Positions 47,055-56,151 are shown, numbered from the stretch's first letter. The stretch is DNA of 64,000 bases from Enterococcus silesiacus (GCA_001465115.1 CP013614.1:496001-560000); one strand, 5' to 3'. The notes: generated by a model not told the origin, from the letters alone. A program made the numbers and translations.

Positions 47055-48701
47055 TTAAGAATTTTGCTTTGCAAAAATCTTCGCTAGTTTTTTCAATAAC
47101 TCAGGTGCATCTTCTTGGTCCATTACAACTTCGATCCATTGTAATCGTTGCGTATCTTTTCTAGCCGTTTTCATCACTTCATCCAACTCAATCGTTGTAG
47201 TGACTTTATAGGTTGCGACGGTTTGACTAGTGCCGCCAAAGACTAGTGGCAATTTTTGATAATCCCACATAGGGATGTCATTGTATTGTTCCGTTGCGCC
47301 ATGGATTTCTCGTTCAACTGTATAACCATTGTTGTTGATCACAAAAACAATGGGCGTCAATTTTTCTCTTAACGCAGTCCCTAATTCTTGTACGGTCAAT
47401 TGCAGTGAGCCATCTCCAATAAACAAAAGATGTCGGCTCGCTTTATTCGCAAGTTGACTCCCTAAAGCAGAGGGAAATGTGTAACCGATCGAGCCCCATA
47501 AAGGCTGTCCAATAAAATGCATCTCTTTTTTTAAGGCAACACTCGTTAAGCCAAAGAAAGAGGTGCCTTGTTCGCCGATCACAGTATCACCTGGAATAAG
47601 AAAGGTTTCGACCATTTTCCAAAACTGTTTTTGTGTTAATTTTTCATCGTTGATTTCTTGGTCTGAGATTCGTTTTACTGGCAGTATTTCATCTGCATAC
47701 CTTGAAAAAGAGAGGGTAGCCAAAGCAGAAACAAAACGATCTAACGGAATAGCTTCAGACTTTTCTCCATAGAATAAGACTTCTGTGCTGCCGATTGAGA
47801 TGATTTGTTTGTCTGTAAAGCCAAAACTAAATCCAGCCGTAGCAGAATCTGTCAACTTAGCCCCTAATAATAAAACTAAATCTGCTGTATCAACACGACT
47901 TTTTAGCGGTTCTTCCGTTGTAGAACCAGAGTAAGTGCCTAAATAGTGAGGATCTTCTTCATTAAATGCACTTTTTCCAAGTGGTAAAGTGGTAATTGGC
48001 AGATTAAATTTTTGGATAAATTCATCTAATTCCTGTTCGATATGATAACTTAAAATCTCATGACCAGCAATAACGACGGGATTATTTGCTTGAGATAAGG
48101 CTTTTTCAACTTTATTTAAAATAGCTGTTTCAACAGCCGTTAGTTTTTCTGATGTCTGACTTAAAGGCTTGAGTGGACGATTGGCTTCGAATTCAGCAAC
48201 GTCGATCGGTAAATTAATATAAACAGGGCGTTTTTCACTCAAAGCAATAGTCAGTACACGATCAATCTCAGATAGAGCATTTTCTGCTGTTAAGTGAGCA
48301 ATGGCGGCAGTTATTTCTTCATGCATTTTTTCAAAGTGTAGAAAGTTCCCATCGCCTAATGTATGGTGGACAAGTTTTTTATTTTTTTGAACGGTTGTTG
48401 TTGGGGAGCCGACAATTTCAATTACAGGCACGTTTTCCGCAAAGCTTCCCGCTAAACCATTGATAGCACTTAATTCTCCTACGCCAAAAGTTGTAACAAA
48501 TGCTGAGATTCCTTTTGTTCTAGCATAACCATCTGCCATATAAGCAGCATTTAGCTCATTAGCGTTACCAATCCATTCAAGATCTTCTCTTGCAGTGATA
48601 TGGTCTAAAAATTGTAAATTATAATCACCTGGAACGCCAAATATTTCATCGATTCCTATTTCTTTTAAACGATCTAACAGGTAATCTGCTACAGTATACA
48701 T
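47055..48701 (-). CDS. 2-keto-acid decarboxylase (pyruvate/indolepyruvate decarboxylase family)
   Basis: The 548-residue ThDP enzyme performs non-oxidative decarboxylation of a 2-oxo acid to an aldehyde. It begins TVADYLLDRLKEIGIDEIFG; the ThDP Glu is in NANELNAAYMADGYAR, the His-His pair in LVHHTLGDGNF, and the magnesium motif in IGDGSLQLTVQELG ... INNNGYTVE. The family includes KivD/KdcA, IpdC and Pdc; branched-chain or aromatic oxo acids are likely but cannot be separated here. The ATG has GAGAGGATG upstream on the minus strand. It lies upstream of luxS on the same strand, with an independent luxS promoter between. Confidence 0.9.
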   Translation of the reverse strand: MYTVADYLLDRLKEIGIDEIFGVPGDYNLQFLDHITAREDLEWIGNANELNAAYMADGYARTKGISAFVTTFGVGELSAINGLAGSFAENVPVIEIVGSPTTTVQKNKKLVHHTLGDGNFLHFEKMHEEITAAIAHLTAENALSEIDRVLTIALSEKRPVYINLPIDVAEFEANRPLKPLSQTSEKLTAVETAILNKVEKALSQANNPVVIAGHEILSYHIEQELDEFIQKFNLPITTLPLGKSAFNEEDPHYLGTYSGSTTEEPLKSRVDTADLVLLLGAKLTDSATAGFSFGFTDKQIISIGSTEVLFYGEKSEAIPLDRFVSALATLSFSRYADEILPVKRISDQEINDEKLTQKQFWKMVETFLIPGDTVIGEQGTSFFGLTSVALKKEMHFIGQPLWGSIGYTFPSALGSQLANKASRHLLFIGDGSLQLTVQELGTALREKLTPIVFVINNNGYTVEREIHGATEQYNDIPMWDYQKLPLVFGGTSQTVATYKVTTTIELDEVMKTARKDTQRLQWIEVVMDQEDAPELLKKLAKIFAKQNS

Positions 48702-48933
48702 CTAATCATCCTCTCAAAAATAGCTTGCTAAAACAGTATAAATCTGCAAAAAAAATTAGTCGACTATGTTGCATGGATCATAAGAAAGCCATTAAAGAAC
48801 AATTTGAAATGTATTATCTAATTTTTTCAGAAAATAAAACAAAATCACTTTACTTGCTATGTAGTAAAAGGCAATATTATGGTAAAATAGGAAAAGCAAC
48901 TTTCTTCAGGAATTTGAGAGGAGTCTAATAAGT

Positions 48934-49989
48934 ATGAAAAAAATGTATAATGTTGCCGTGGTAGGCGCGACAGGTGCTGTTGGCACAAAAATGCTTGAAA
49001 TGTTGGAAGAAACATCATTACCCATGAATCAGGTAAAACTTTTAGCTTCAAAACGTTCTGCGGGAAAAGAAGTAACGTTTAAGGGGCAAACCCTTGTAAT
49101 CGAAGAGTTAGTACCTGAATCATTTACAGACGTGGATATCGCATTGTTCAGTGCAGGAGGCGGTATTTCAAAACAATTTGCACCAGAAGCTGTTATGCGT
49201 GGGGCGGTTGTTATTGATAATACAAGTCACTACAGAATGGATCCAGAAGTACCTTTAGTAGTGCCAGAAGTCAATCCAAAAGCGTTAAAACGCCATAAAG
49301 GAATCATTGCTAATCCCAATTGTTCAACAATTCAAATGATGGTTGCACTTGAGCCGATTAGACAAGCATATGGTTTGGACCGTTTGATCGTTTCAACCTA
49401 TCAGGCAGTCAGTGGAGCAGGAATCAATGCAATGGAAGAGTTAAAATCACAAGCTTTGGCGTATATCAACGGCACGCCAGCTGACAAATTAGAAGCGACT
49501 ATTCTACCGTCTGGTGGCGATAAAAAGCACTATCCGATTGCTTTTAATGCATTGCCTCAAATTGATGTCTTTGCAGAGGCTGATTATACGTATGAAGAGT
49601 GGAAAATGATCAATGAGACGAAGAAAATCATGGAAGATGATAGCATCAAAGTCGTTGCGACATGTGTGCGAATCCCTGTCTTATCGGGTCATTCTGAATC
49701 GATTTATATTGAAGTCAAAGAAGAGGGTTCTGATGTGAGTAAAATCAAAGACTTGATTGCAAAAGCGCCTGGGGCCGTTTTACAAGATGAGCCAAGTCAG
49801 CAAATCTATCCGCAAGCTTTAACGAGTATCGACCGTAAAGAAACCTTTGTAGGAAGAATTCGTCAAGATATTGATATTGATAAAGGCTATCATATGTGGG
49901 TCGTTTCTGATAATTTATTAAAAGGGGCTGCTTGGAATTCAGTTCAGATTGCGGAGACTTTGCATGAGATGGATTTGGTGAGAGTTTAG
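48934..49989 (+). CDS. asd: aspartate-semialdehyde dehydrogenase
   Basis: It reduces aspartyl phosphate to aspartate semialdehyde, feeding lysine/diaminopimelate, methionine and threonine synthesis. The NADP-binding start is [18 protein letters not shown]; the nucleophile Cys is in [11 protein letters not shown] near residue 130, and the C-terminal half includes [15 protein letters not shown] with the active-site Arg and His. The 351-residue length is usual. GAGAGGAG precedes the ATG. dapA follows after a repeat-filled gap, as in Bacillus where asd and dapA are linked. Confidence 0.95.
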   Translation: MKKMYNVAVVGATGAVGTKMLEMLEETSLPMNQVKLLASKRSAGKEVTFKGQTLVIEELVPESFTDVDIALFSAGGGISKQFAPEAVMRGAVVIDNTSHYRMDPEVPLVVPEVNPKALKRHKGIIANPNCSTIQMMVALEPIRQAYGLDRLIVSTYQAVSGAGINAMEELKSQALAYINGTPADKLEATILPSGGDKKHYPIAFNALPQIDVFAEADYTYEEWKMINETKKIMEDDSIKVVATCVRIPVLSGHSESIYIEVKEEGSDVSKIKDLIAKAPGAVLQDEPSQQIYPQALTSIDRKETFVGRIRQDIDIDKGYHMWVVSDNLLKGAAWNSVQIAETLHEMDLVRV

Positions 49990-50100
49990 ATAGTATCTAG
50001 CTTTAAGGCTGAACGAGCTCTTGCTTTGAAATACAGTGAATAAAATGAACTGATGTTGAAAAGTACAAGGTGAAGCGAAGCGGAACGTTGTTACCATGTG
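49990..50100 (+). repeat. probable degraded copy of the dapA-leader repeat
   Basis: The start reads GTATCTAGCTTTAAGGCTGA ACGAGCTC..., joining the 5' end of the 123-bp unit (TATCTAGCTT) directly to its 3' part (GCTnAACGAGCTC) with the middle missing. The remainder has no recognisable gene. Confidence 0.4.
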
Positions 50101-50469
50101 TTATCTAGCTTCGCGGGCTAGCTCTTCGGGAAAAAGATAAATTATGAATGAGACAAAAAGCGCCTCAGTCATAATTTCCTATTTTCCTGTCAGAGCTAAA
50201 CGAGCTCGCTACGCTTTTAAATATTATCTAGCTTCGTGGGCTAGTCTCTCGGGAAAAAGATAAATTATGAATGAGACAAAAAGCGCCTCAGTCATAATTT
50301 CCTATTTTCCTGTCAGAGCTAAACGAGCCCGCTACGCTTTTAAATATTATCTAGCTTCGTGGGCTAGTCTCTCGGAAAAAAGATAAAATCTGCCTGTGAC
50401 AAAAAGCGTCACAATCATATTTTCCTATTTTTCAGTCAAGACTAAACGAGCCCGCTACGCTTTTAAATT
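50101..50469 (+). repeat. three tandem 123-bp structured repeats leading into the dapA SD
   Basis: Units start at 50101, 50224 and 50347 (period exactly 123). Each has a 5' hairpin CTAGC...GCTAG, a longer central stem, and a 3' tail CGAGCnCGCTACGCTTTTAA. Unit 3 ends where the GGAGG of dapA begins. Units 1 and 2 are nearly identical; unit 3 differs in the central stem but keeps pairing. Function is unknown. Confidence 0.85.
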
Positions 50470-50483
50470 AGGAGGTAGTAAGT

Positions 50484-51356
50484 ATGGATTTAAAAAATGC
50501 AACGATCATTACAGCAATGGTTACACCTTTTGACGAAAGTGGTGCGATTGATTTTGCTAAGTTGCCTCAATTGGTGAACCATTTGCTTGATAATCATACA
50601 GAAGGAATTATTTTAGCAGGAACAACAGGAGAATCACCGACGTTAACACATGATGAAGAAATTGATTTATTTAATGAAGTGATTCGTTTAGTTGATGGAC
50701 AAGTGCCGATCATCTGCGGTGTGGGAACCAATGATACGCGGGATTCTGTTGAATTTGTGCAAGAAATCTCTGCGATTAGAGGAATCGATGCTGGTTTGGC
50801 GGTGGTTCCTTATTATAATAAACCGAATCAAGAGGGATTGTATCAACATTTTAAAGCAATTGCTGAGGCGAGTGATTTACCGATCATTTTATATAATGTT
50901 CCAGGAAGAACGGTGGCTAGCCTTGATGTAGCAACAACTTTACGCTTAGCTGAATTGGATAATATCATTGCAATCAAAGAATGTTTTGGTCTAGATGCGC
51001 TGACTGAGTTAGTAGAAAAGGCGCCAAATGACTTTTTAGTGTATACTGGAGAAGACTCCTTAGCTTTTTCAATAAAAGCATTAGGTGGACAAGGGGTGAT
51101 TTCAGTTGCCAGTCATGTATTTGGCACTGAAATGTATGATATGTTCCAAGCGCTAGACCATGGAGAACTAAAAAAAGCTGCAAGCATTCAGCGTCAATTA
51201 TTACCTAAGATGAATGCCTTGTTCTCAGTTCCATCCCCTGCACCTGTGAAAGCAGTCTTGAATCAAATGGGGATTTCCGTAGGTGATTTGCGTTTACCTC
51301 TTGTATCATGTACAACTGAAGAAAAAGCGAAAATTTTAAGCATACTGGATCTTTGA
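50484..51356 (+). CDS. dapA: 4-hydroxy-tetrahydrodipicolinate synthase
   Basis: It condenses pyruvate and aspartate semialdehyde, the first step of the diaminopimelate/lysine branch. Features are [16 protein letters not shown], the YNVPGRT motif with the catalytic Tyr, and the Schiff-base Lys in [11 protein letters not shown] near residue 164. It has 290 residues, the family norm. Its SD, AGGAGG, immediately follows the tandem repeat. rnjB starts 31 bases after the stop, the asd-dapA-rnjB arrangement of Firmicutes. Confidence 0.95.
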   Translation: MDLKNATIITAMVTPFDESGAIDFAKLPQLVNHLLDNHTEGIILAGTTGESPTLTHDEEIDLFNEVIRLVDGQVPIICGVGTNDTRDSVEFVQEISAIRGIDAGLAVVPYYNKPNQEGLYQHFKAIAEASDLPIILYNVPGRTVASLDVATTLRLAELDNIIAIKECFGLDALTELVEKAPNDFLVYTGEDSLAFSIKALGGQGVISVASHVFGTEMYDMFQALDHGELKKAASIQRQLLPKMNALFSVPSPAPVKAVLNQMGISVGDLRLPLVSCTTEEKAKILSILDL

Positions 51357-51387
51357 TTCAGTATGAGAATATAGAGAGGTGAAATGA

Positions 51388-53076
51388 GTGAGTACAATAA
51401 AAATCGTTCCCTTAGGCGGCGTTCGTGAAAATGGTAAAAATATGTACATCGCAGAAGTGGAAGATGAAATTTTTGTACTGGATTGTGGATTAAAATATCC
51501 AGAAAATGAACTATTAGGTATTGATGTGGTGATTCCCGATTTTACGTATTTGGTGGAAAATATCGACCGTGTTGCAGGAATTTTCTTAACACATGGCCAT
51601 GCCGATGCAATCGGAGCATTACCGTATCTTTTATCTAAAGTTCATGTACCAGTATTCGGTACGGAATTAACAATTGAGTTAGCAAAATTAAACGTAGGAG
51701 ATCATGCGGATTCTAAAGACTTTAATGATTTTCACGTAGTCGATGCCCATACGGAAATCGATTTTGCGCATGCTACAATTAGTTTCTTCCGGACAACACA
51801 CACGATTCCTGATTCTATCGGAATCAATTTGAAGACCAAAGAAGGCAATATCGTTTACACAGGAGATTTCAAGTTTGACCAAAGTGCGATCCCGATGTAT
51901 CAAACAGATTTTGGTCGTTTAGCTGAGATCGGTAATGAAGGAGTTTTGGCATTATTAAGTGATTCTTCTAATGCTGAGAACCCAGCACAAGTTGTGTCTG
52001 AACTTCAAATAGCTGATGAAGTCTTCGATACGATCCGCTATTGGGAAGGCCGTATCATTGTCGCTTGTGTGGCCAGTAATTTACAACGTGTCCAACAAAT
52101 ATTAGATGCGGCACAACGTTCTGACCGTAAAATCGTATTGACGGGCCAAGATTTCCAACGAATTATCAATACAGCAATCAAACTAGACAAATTAAAACTA
52201 CCAAGTGAAGATTTAATCATCAATGTTAAAGATATGAAAAAATATCAAGATGATCAATTAGTGATTTTAGAGACGGGAACAATGGGTGAACCAATCAAGT
52301 CATTGCAAAAAATGGCGAATGGGACTCATCGTGTTATTAAAATCAAAGAAGGCGATTTGGTATATATCACTACAACGCCGACAACTGCGATGGAAACAGC
52401 TGTCGCCAAAACAGAAGATATCGTCTATCGTGCAGGTGGAGTAGTCAAACAAATCTCTGATAATATGCGTGTTTCAGGGCACGCAAATCCAAATGATCTG
52501 CAATTGATGCTGAATTTGATTAAACCTAAATACTTTGTTCCGATTCAAGGGGAGTATCGTCAATTAGCTGCACATGCTGATCTAGCTCATGAGTTGGGCA
52601 TTCCGTATAAAAATATTTTTATTACTGGTCGTGGAGATATCCTTGAATACAGTAAACAAAAAATGAATGTTGCCGGCAGTACAACGGCGGACAATATCAT
52701 GATTGATGGAATCGGTGTTGGGGATATCGGCAATATCGTACTTCGTGATCGCCGTATTTTATCTGAAGATGGTATTTTCGTCGCAGTTGTGACGATCAAT
52801 CGCCGCGAAAAACGGATTGTTTCACCTGCTAAAATCACATCGAGAGGGTTTGTCTATGTGAAAACCAGTAAAGATCTGATGAAAGAAAGCAGTAATATCG
52901 TGACCGAAATTGTTGAAAAACATCTTGAAAGTAGCGATTTTGAGTGGAGCAAATTAAAACAAGATATTCGTGAACAATTAAGCCGTTACCTGTTTGAACA
53001 AACAAAACGACGTCCTGTGATCTTACCAGTAATTATGGAAGCGACACAACGCAAAGGACGTAAAGCAGCGAATTAA
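51388..53076 (+). CDS. rnjB: ribonuclease J2
   Basis: The 562-residue beta-CASP metallo-beta-lactamase RNase has the motif 2 sequence LTHGHADAIGALPYLL near residue 72, where the fourth metal ligand (usually DH in HxHxDH) is replaced by Ala. TTHTIPDSIG, VYTGDFKFD and SGHANPNDLQL are later motifs. This degenerate site and position directly after dapA fit RNase J2, which complexes with J1 and is weakly active or structural. GTG 51388 has AGAGAGGTG upstream. A terminator follows. Confidence 0.92.
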   Translation: MSTIKIVPLGGVRENGKNMYIAEVEDEIFVLDCGLKYPENELLGIDVVIPDFTYLVENIDRVAGIFLTHGHADAIGALPYLLSKVHVPVFGTELTIELAKLNVGDHADSKDFNDFHVVDAHTEIDFAHATISFFRTTHTIPDSIGINLKTKEGNIVYTGDFKFDQSAIPMYQTDFGRLAEIGNEGVLALLSDSSNAENPAQVVSELQIADEVFDTIRYWEGRIIVACVASNLQRVQQILDAAQRSDRKIVLTGQDFQRIINTAIKLDKLKLPSEDLIINVKDMKKYQDDQLVILETGTMGEPIKSLQKMANGTHRVIKIKEGDLVYITTTPTTAMETAVAKTEDIVYRAGGVVKQISDNMRVSGHANPNDLQLMLNLIKPKYFVPIQGEYRQLAAHADLAHELGIPYKNIFITGRGDILEYSKQKMNVAGSTTADNIMIDGIGVGDIGNIVLRDRRILSEDGIFVAVVTINRREKRIVSPAKITSRGFVYVKTSKDLMKESSNIVTEIVEKHLESSDFEWSKLKQDIREQLSRYLFEQTKRRPVILPVIMEATQRKGRKAAN

Positions 53077-53084
53077 TAAATAAG

Positions 53085-53122
53085 ATCACTCAGTCAGTTA
53101 TTTAATGGCTGAGTGATTTTTT
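53085..53122 (+). terminator. rho-independent terminator of dapA-rnjB
   Basis: ATCACTCAGTCA (53085-53096) pairs with TGGCTGAGTGAT (53106-53117), followed by T residues. Confidence 0.88.
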
Positions 53123-53147
53123 GTATAATTGATGAAGAGACTATTTT

Positions 53148-53176
53148 TTTACAGATACTGATTTTTTCGCTACAAT
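53148..53176 (+). promoter_or_regulatory. promoter upstream of the leader repeat
   Basis: TTTACA (53148-53153), 17-base spacer, TACAAT (53171-53176). It would give a leader of over 200 bases containing the structured repeat. Confidence 0.6.
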
Positions 53177-53213
53177 ACAGAAGTAATGTTTATAAGCGGA
53201 TTGGACTTTTAAG

Positions 53214-53395
53214 GTGTCTAGTTTAATGGGCTAGACACTGTGCTTTGCTTCGATCTCATCAATTCCTAAGAGCTAAAGCTCAAGGATTGAAGGTCTCGGA
53301 AAAAAGATAAAATATGCCTGTGACAAAGAGCGCCACAGTCAATTTTTCAGTCGAGGCTGAAAGAGCTCGTTCAGCTTTTAAATTTAGGAGGGAAG
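53214..53395 (+). repeat. diverged copy of the structured leader repeat
   Basis: A 5' hairpin GTGTCTAG/CTAGACAC (53214-53221 with 53231-53238) is followed by an inserted hairpin, then the shared core GGTCTCGGAAAAAAGATAAA, a CTGTG/CACAG stem and the 3' tail ending TTTTAAATTTAGGAGG, which is the SD of the next gene. Confidence 0.7.
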
Positions 53396-53398
53396 AAA

Positions 53399-54580
53399 AT
53401 GGAAAAGAAACAAGAAACGCGTTGGATTAAATTTCTTGGTGGAAAAAATTTATTATTTACATTGGTTGCCTTATTGTTATTAGGGGCTGTCATTTTCATT
53501 TTTCATCAGGTTGGTTTTATTTTTGGACCGATCGGTGTGGTTTTCAAAACAATCATTGGCCCAACGATTTTAGCCTTGATTTTATATTATTTATTCAATC
53601 CAGTTGTCAATTGGTTAGAAAAGCATAAGGTGAAACGAGTTTATGGTGTTTCGGCTATTTTTATTATTTTGATTGCATTGATTGTTATTGGTATTATTCT
53701 AGTCGTTCCAATTTTACAAAAGCAAGTGGATGGTCTGATTAAAAGCTTTCCGCAATATATGGCTGATTTGAATAAAATGGTCACCGATTTTTTCCATAAT
53801 TCAGCTTTGGAAAAACCCTTAGCAAATGCCCTAGATGGAATTCAACGTTGGTTTGACAATGTATCGGATGGCATAGGAAGTTATTTTACTAAGGCCGTAG
53901 AAGGTGCTTCTACAGTTTTTTCTACTTTGACTGGTTTTGCACTAGTGATGGTTACAGCGCCAATTATTACTTTTTTCCTATTAAAGGATGATCAAAAATT
54001 TTTCTCATTTGTTTTAAAAATTATTCCACCACGCTTTAGAAGTGACGCAAGAGAAATCGGAGCCACGATGAGTAGTCAGGTCGGAGCTTATCTAAAAGGA
54101 CAAATATTAGTATCAATTTCGATTGGGATTTTAACGTTTATTGGTTTTTGGTTGATCAAAGTGCCTTATTCAGGAACCTTATCGATCATTGTTGGGGTGA
54201 CAGCGGTGATTCCTTACATTGGACCTGTGATCGCGTTCATTCCCGCTGCAATCGTAGCATTAATGGTTTCATTTGGTATGTTTATTAAAATGTCGATTGT
54301 CTGGATGATCGTCCAAATGTTAAATGGTCATTTGATTTCTCCTCAAGTAATGGGGAAAAAATTAGTTGTACATCCATTGACGATTGTAATCGTATTGTTA
54401 GTAATGGGTGATTTATTAGGTATGTTTGGCTTGATATTTGGTATTCCAATTTATGCGATTGCCAAAGTTTTAGTTACGTATATTTTTCGTAAATTTAAAC
54501 AACGTTATAATCAATTTTATGGAGATAGTGGTGAATATGAGGATACTGAATTTTCAAAAGAAGAGTATTTAGATGAATAA
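53399..54580 (+). CDS. AI-2E (PerM/YtvI-like) family membrane protein
   Basis: The 393-residue protein has about eight membrane helices and the AI-2E family features: paired N-terminal helices with IGPTILALILYYLFNPVVNW, an amphipathic central region (about 120-175), and the C-terminal VIPYIGPVIAFIPAAIVAL and HPLTIVIVLLVMGDLLGM. Family members are transporters or exporters, only some linked to AI-2 or sodium exchange, so the substrate is open. The SD AGGAGGG comes from the end of the upstream repeat. It has its own promoter and terminator. Confidence 0.88.
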   Translation: MEKKQETRWIKFLGGKNLLFTLVALLLLGAVIFIFHQVGFIFGPIGVVFKTIIGPTILALILYYLFNPVVNWLEKHKVKRVYGVSAIFIILIALIVIGIILVVPILQKQVDGLIKSFPQYMADLNKMVTDFFHNSALEKPLANALDGIQRWFDNVSDGIGSYFTKAVEGASTVFSTLTGFALVMVTAPIITFFLLKDDQKFFSFVLKIIPPRFRSDAREIGATMSSQVGAYLKGQILVSISIGILTFIGFWLIKVPYSGTLSIIVGVTAVIPYIGPVIAFIPAAIVALMVSFGMFIKMSIVWMIVQMLNGHLISPQVMGKKLVVHPLTIVIVLLVMGDLLGMFGLIFGIPIYAIAKVLVTYIFRKFKQRYNQFYGDSGEYEDTEFSKEEYLDE

Positions 54581-54587
54581 TTAGAAG

Positions 54588-54652
54588 CAGCGATTGAACG
54601 TCAAAAACAGTAGATTATTTGCTGCTGTATTGAGGTTTGATCGCTTTTTTTT
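54588..54652 (+). terminator. rho-independent terminator
   Basis: A long imperfect stem with AGCGAT at the left base and ATCGCT at the right base, then eight T. Confidence 0.75.
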
Positions 54653-54766
54653 ATGATGTAGAAAAGGACAGAAGCAAAAAAGAAATTCGTATCTTTTGTA
54701 ATACTTTTTTTTAGGCGTTACAATTTAATCAACAGCAAAACAATTAGTCTAAAAGGAGGGAAGTAT

Positions 54767-55330
54767 ATGAAACGATTGCTGAAAATTATTTTTGCATTGA
54801 TCATACTCCTATTGTTTGTCGGAACACTAGGCTTACTTAGTCAGTTGATCGACATACCTTGGCTATCTTATGAAGTAGACGGTCTGCTTTATTATTACCC
54901 TTGGTTGTTCACCTTCTTTGAATGGACCTTGCTTATTTTAGGTGGACTCTTGTTACTCAGTTTGATTGTTGTTTTTTCCGTTTCTGGACAAAGAAGACGC
55001 TTGATTGTCAAAGAGGCGAAGAATCGAATTGAAATACCTAAAAGTACAGTGGAACAAATAGTACAAGATGCCTACAGCACGATCATTCATCCAGATAAGA
55101 CCAAAATGAAAGTAAAAATTAAAGGCAAAGAAAAAGTAACGGTAAAACTAAGAGTTGACGTTAGAAGCAAGGAACGCTATCAGCCGTTAGCAGAGGAAAT
55201 GAAAGAAACGATCCAAAATGCATTAAGTATAGCGTTAGAATCAATTGATAGCCACGTAACTGTTCAATTGAGAGAAAAAGAACCAACAGAATCCTCTGCT
55301 TTCAGCAAAAAACAATCACGGGTGATTTAG
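54767..55330 (+). CDS. amaP: alkaline shock response membrane anchor protein AmaP
   Basis: The 187-residue protein has two N-terminal membrane helices (about residues 5-27 and 50-73) and a cytoplasmic domain (about 85-175) that resembles Asp23/Gls24 (STVEQIVQDAYSTII, KVTVKLRVDVRS). In staphylococci AmaP anchors Asp23 to the membrane. It heads an operon with a DUF2273 protein and an Asp23/Gls24 protein, the standard order. GGAGGG precedes the ATG. Expression is expected in envelope or alkaline stress, but no operator is visible. Confidence 0.92.
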   Translation: MKRLLKIIFALIILLLFVGTLGLLSQLIDIPWLSYEVDGLLYYYPWLFTFFEWTLLILGGLLLLSLIVVFSVSGQRRRLIVKEAKNRIEIPKSTVEQIVQDAYSTIIHPDKTKMKVKIKGKEKVTVKLRVDVRSKERYQPLAEEMKETIQNALSIALESIDSHVTVQLREKEPTESSAFSKKQSRVI

Positions 55331-55336
55331 CCAACT

Positions 55337-55428
55337 TATGGGGCATTCTCTCAGAAAAAGAGAAGCAATATGGATTATTCTTTCGAGGTTGAAAGAGCCC
55401 GCTGCGCTTTTGAATTAGGAGGAGAAGC
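55337..55428 (+). repeat. truncated copy of the structured leader repeat inside the gls24 operon
   Basis: Between amaP and the next gene lie TCTCTCAGAAAAAGA, then TTTCGAGGTTGAAAGAGCCC and GCTGCGCTTTTGAATTAGGA, matching the 3' part of the repeats at 50101-50469 and 53214-53395. The SD GGAGGAG of the next gene is again at its end. Confidence 0.65.
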
Positions 55429-55429
55429 T

Positions 55430-55663
55430 ATGAAACAAGAGAATAAAGAACGCTGGATGAAACAATTTAAACCCTATCGTTTCCGAATTATTTGGACAAC
55501 CTTGTTTTTCCTTTTAGCACTGTTGTTGCTATTGATCGGATTTGGAAAAACCCTGGTCTTACTAATTTTTGCTGCGGTAGGATACATCATCGGAAAAATG
55601 CGGGATGAAGATTTAGATATTTATTCCTTGATAGATTCAGTCAGATCTATGATAGGAATTTAA
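55430..55663 (+). CDS. DUF2273 family small membrane protein
   Basis: The 77-residue protein has two adjacent membrane helices (about residues 18-36 and 40-58), YxIGKMRDEDLDIYSL after them, and the length typical of DUF2273. These proteins accompany AmaP and Asp23/Gls24 in cell-envelope stress operons. The start is ATG 55430 with GGAGGAG upstream. An in-frame ATG at 55370 would add 20 residues encoded entirely by the intergenic repeat and is not credible. Confidence 0.85.
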   Translation: MKQENKERWMKQFKPYRFRIIWTTLFFLLALLLLLIGFGKTLVLLIFAAVGYIIGKMRDEDLDIYSLIDSVRSMIGI

Positions 55664-55690
55664 TAAACTAATTTGAAGGAGTGAATGCAA

Positions 55691-56113
55691 ATGGCAGAAG
55701 CAGTAGAAAACAACACAGGTGGATTAAAAGCAAAATTGACATTTAGTGATGTCGTGATCAAAAAAATCGTAGGTGTTGTTATTTCGGATGTTGATGGAAT
55801 TTTAGGACTTAGCGGCAATCTTTTTACAGATTTTGCGGATCGTTTTAGGGACAATGAAGATGTTACGAAAGGCATCGGTGTAGAAGTCGGGACAAAACAA
55901 GTAGCTGTTGATGTATCGGTAATTTGCAAATACGATGTCAATATTTCTCAAGTTTTCGACCAAACCGTTGAAAAAGTCAAAGAAGCAATCACACATATGA
56001 CAGGTTTAGATCTAGTTGAATTCAATATGAGCGTTGATGATGTGATGACAAAAGAACAATATTTAGAAAAATATCGTGGCAAAGACAACGATGAAAGCAA
56101 AGGCAATAACTAA
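55691..56113 (+). CDS. gls24: Asp23/Gls24 family envelope stress protein
   Basis: The 140-residue soluble protein of the Asp23/Gls24 family contains LTFSDVVIKKIVGVVISDVD, GIGVEVGTKQVAVDVSVICKYDVN and the C-terminal EFNMSVDDVM. It forms a membrane-associated network through AmaP and is a major stress protein in enterococci and staphylococci. ATG 55691 is nine bases after GGAG; ATG 55685 is too close. It is the last gene of the operon; a terminator follows. Confidence 0.9.
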   Translation: MAEAVENNTGGLKAKLTFSDVVIKKIVGVVISDVDGILGLSGNLFTDFADRFRDNEDVTKGIGVEVGTKQVAVDVSVICKYDVNISQVFDQTVEKVKEAITHMTGLDLVEFNMSVDDVMTKEQYLEKYRGKDNDESKGNN

Positions 56114-56151
56114 TCTTTTTCAGTATATTTTTCATTCTATTATACAACAAT

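Noticed and set aside
48725..48928. 67-codon frame between the decarboxylase and asd genes
   Set aside because: No SD, overlaps the asd promoter and SD region, no protein-like pattern.
50101..50469. CRISPR array interpretation of the tandem repeats
   Set aside because: The whole 123-bp period is repeated; there are no unique spacers between short repeats and no cas genes.
53399..54580. Calling the AI-2E-family gene an AI-2 transporter because luxS is in the window
   Set aside because: luxS is about 6.5 kb away on the other strand, and many AI-2E-family proteins have other roles; the name is not evidence of AI-2 transport.
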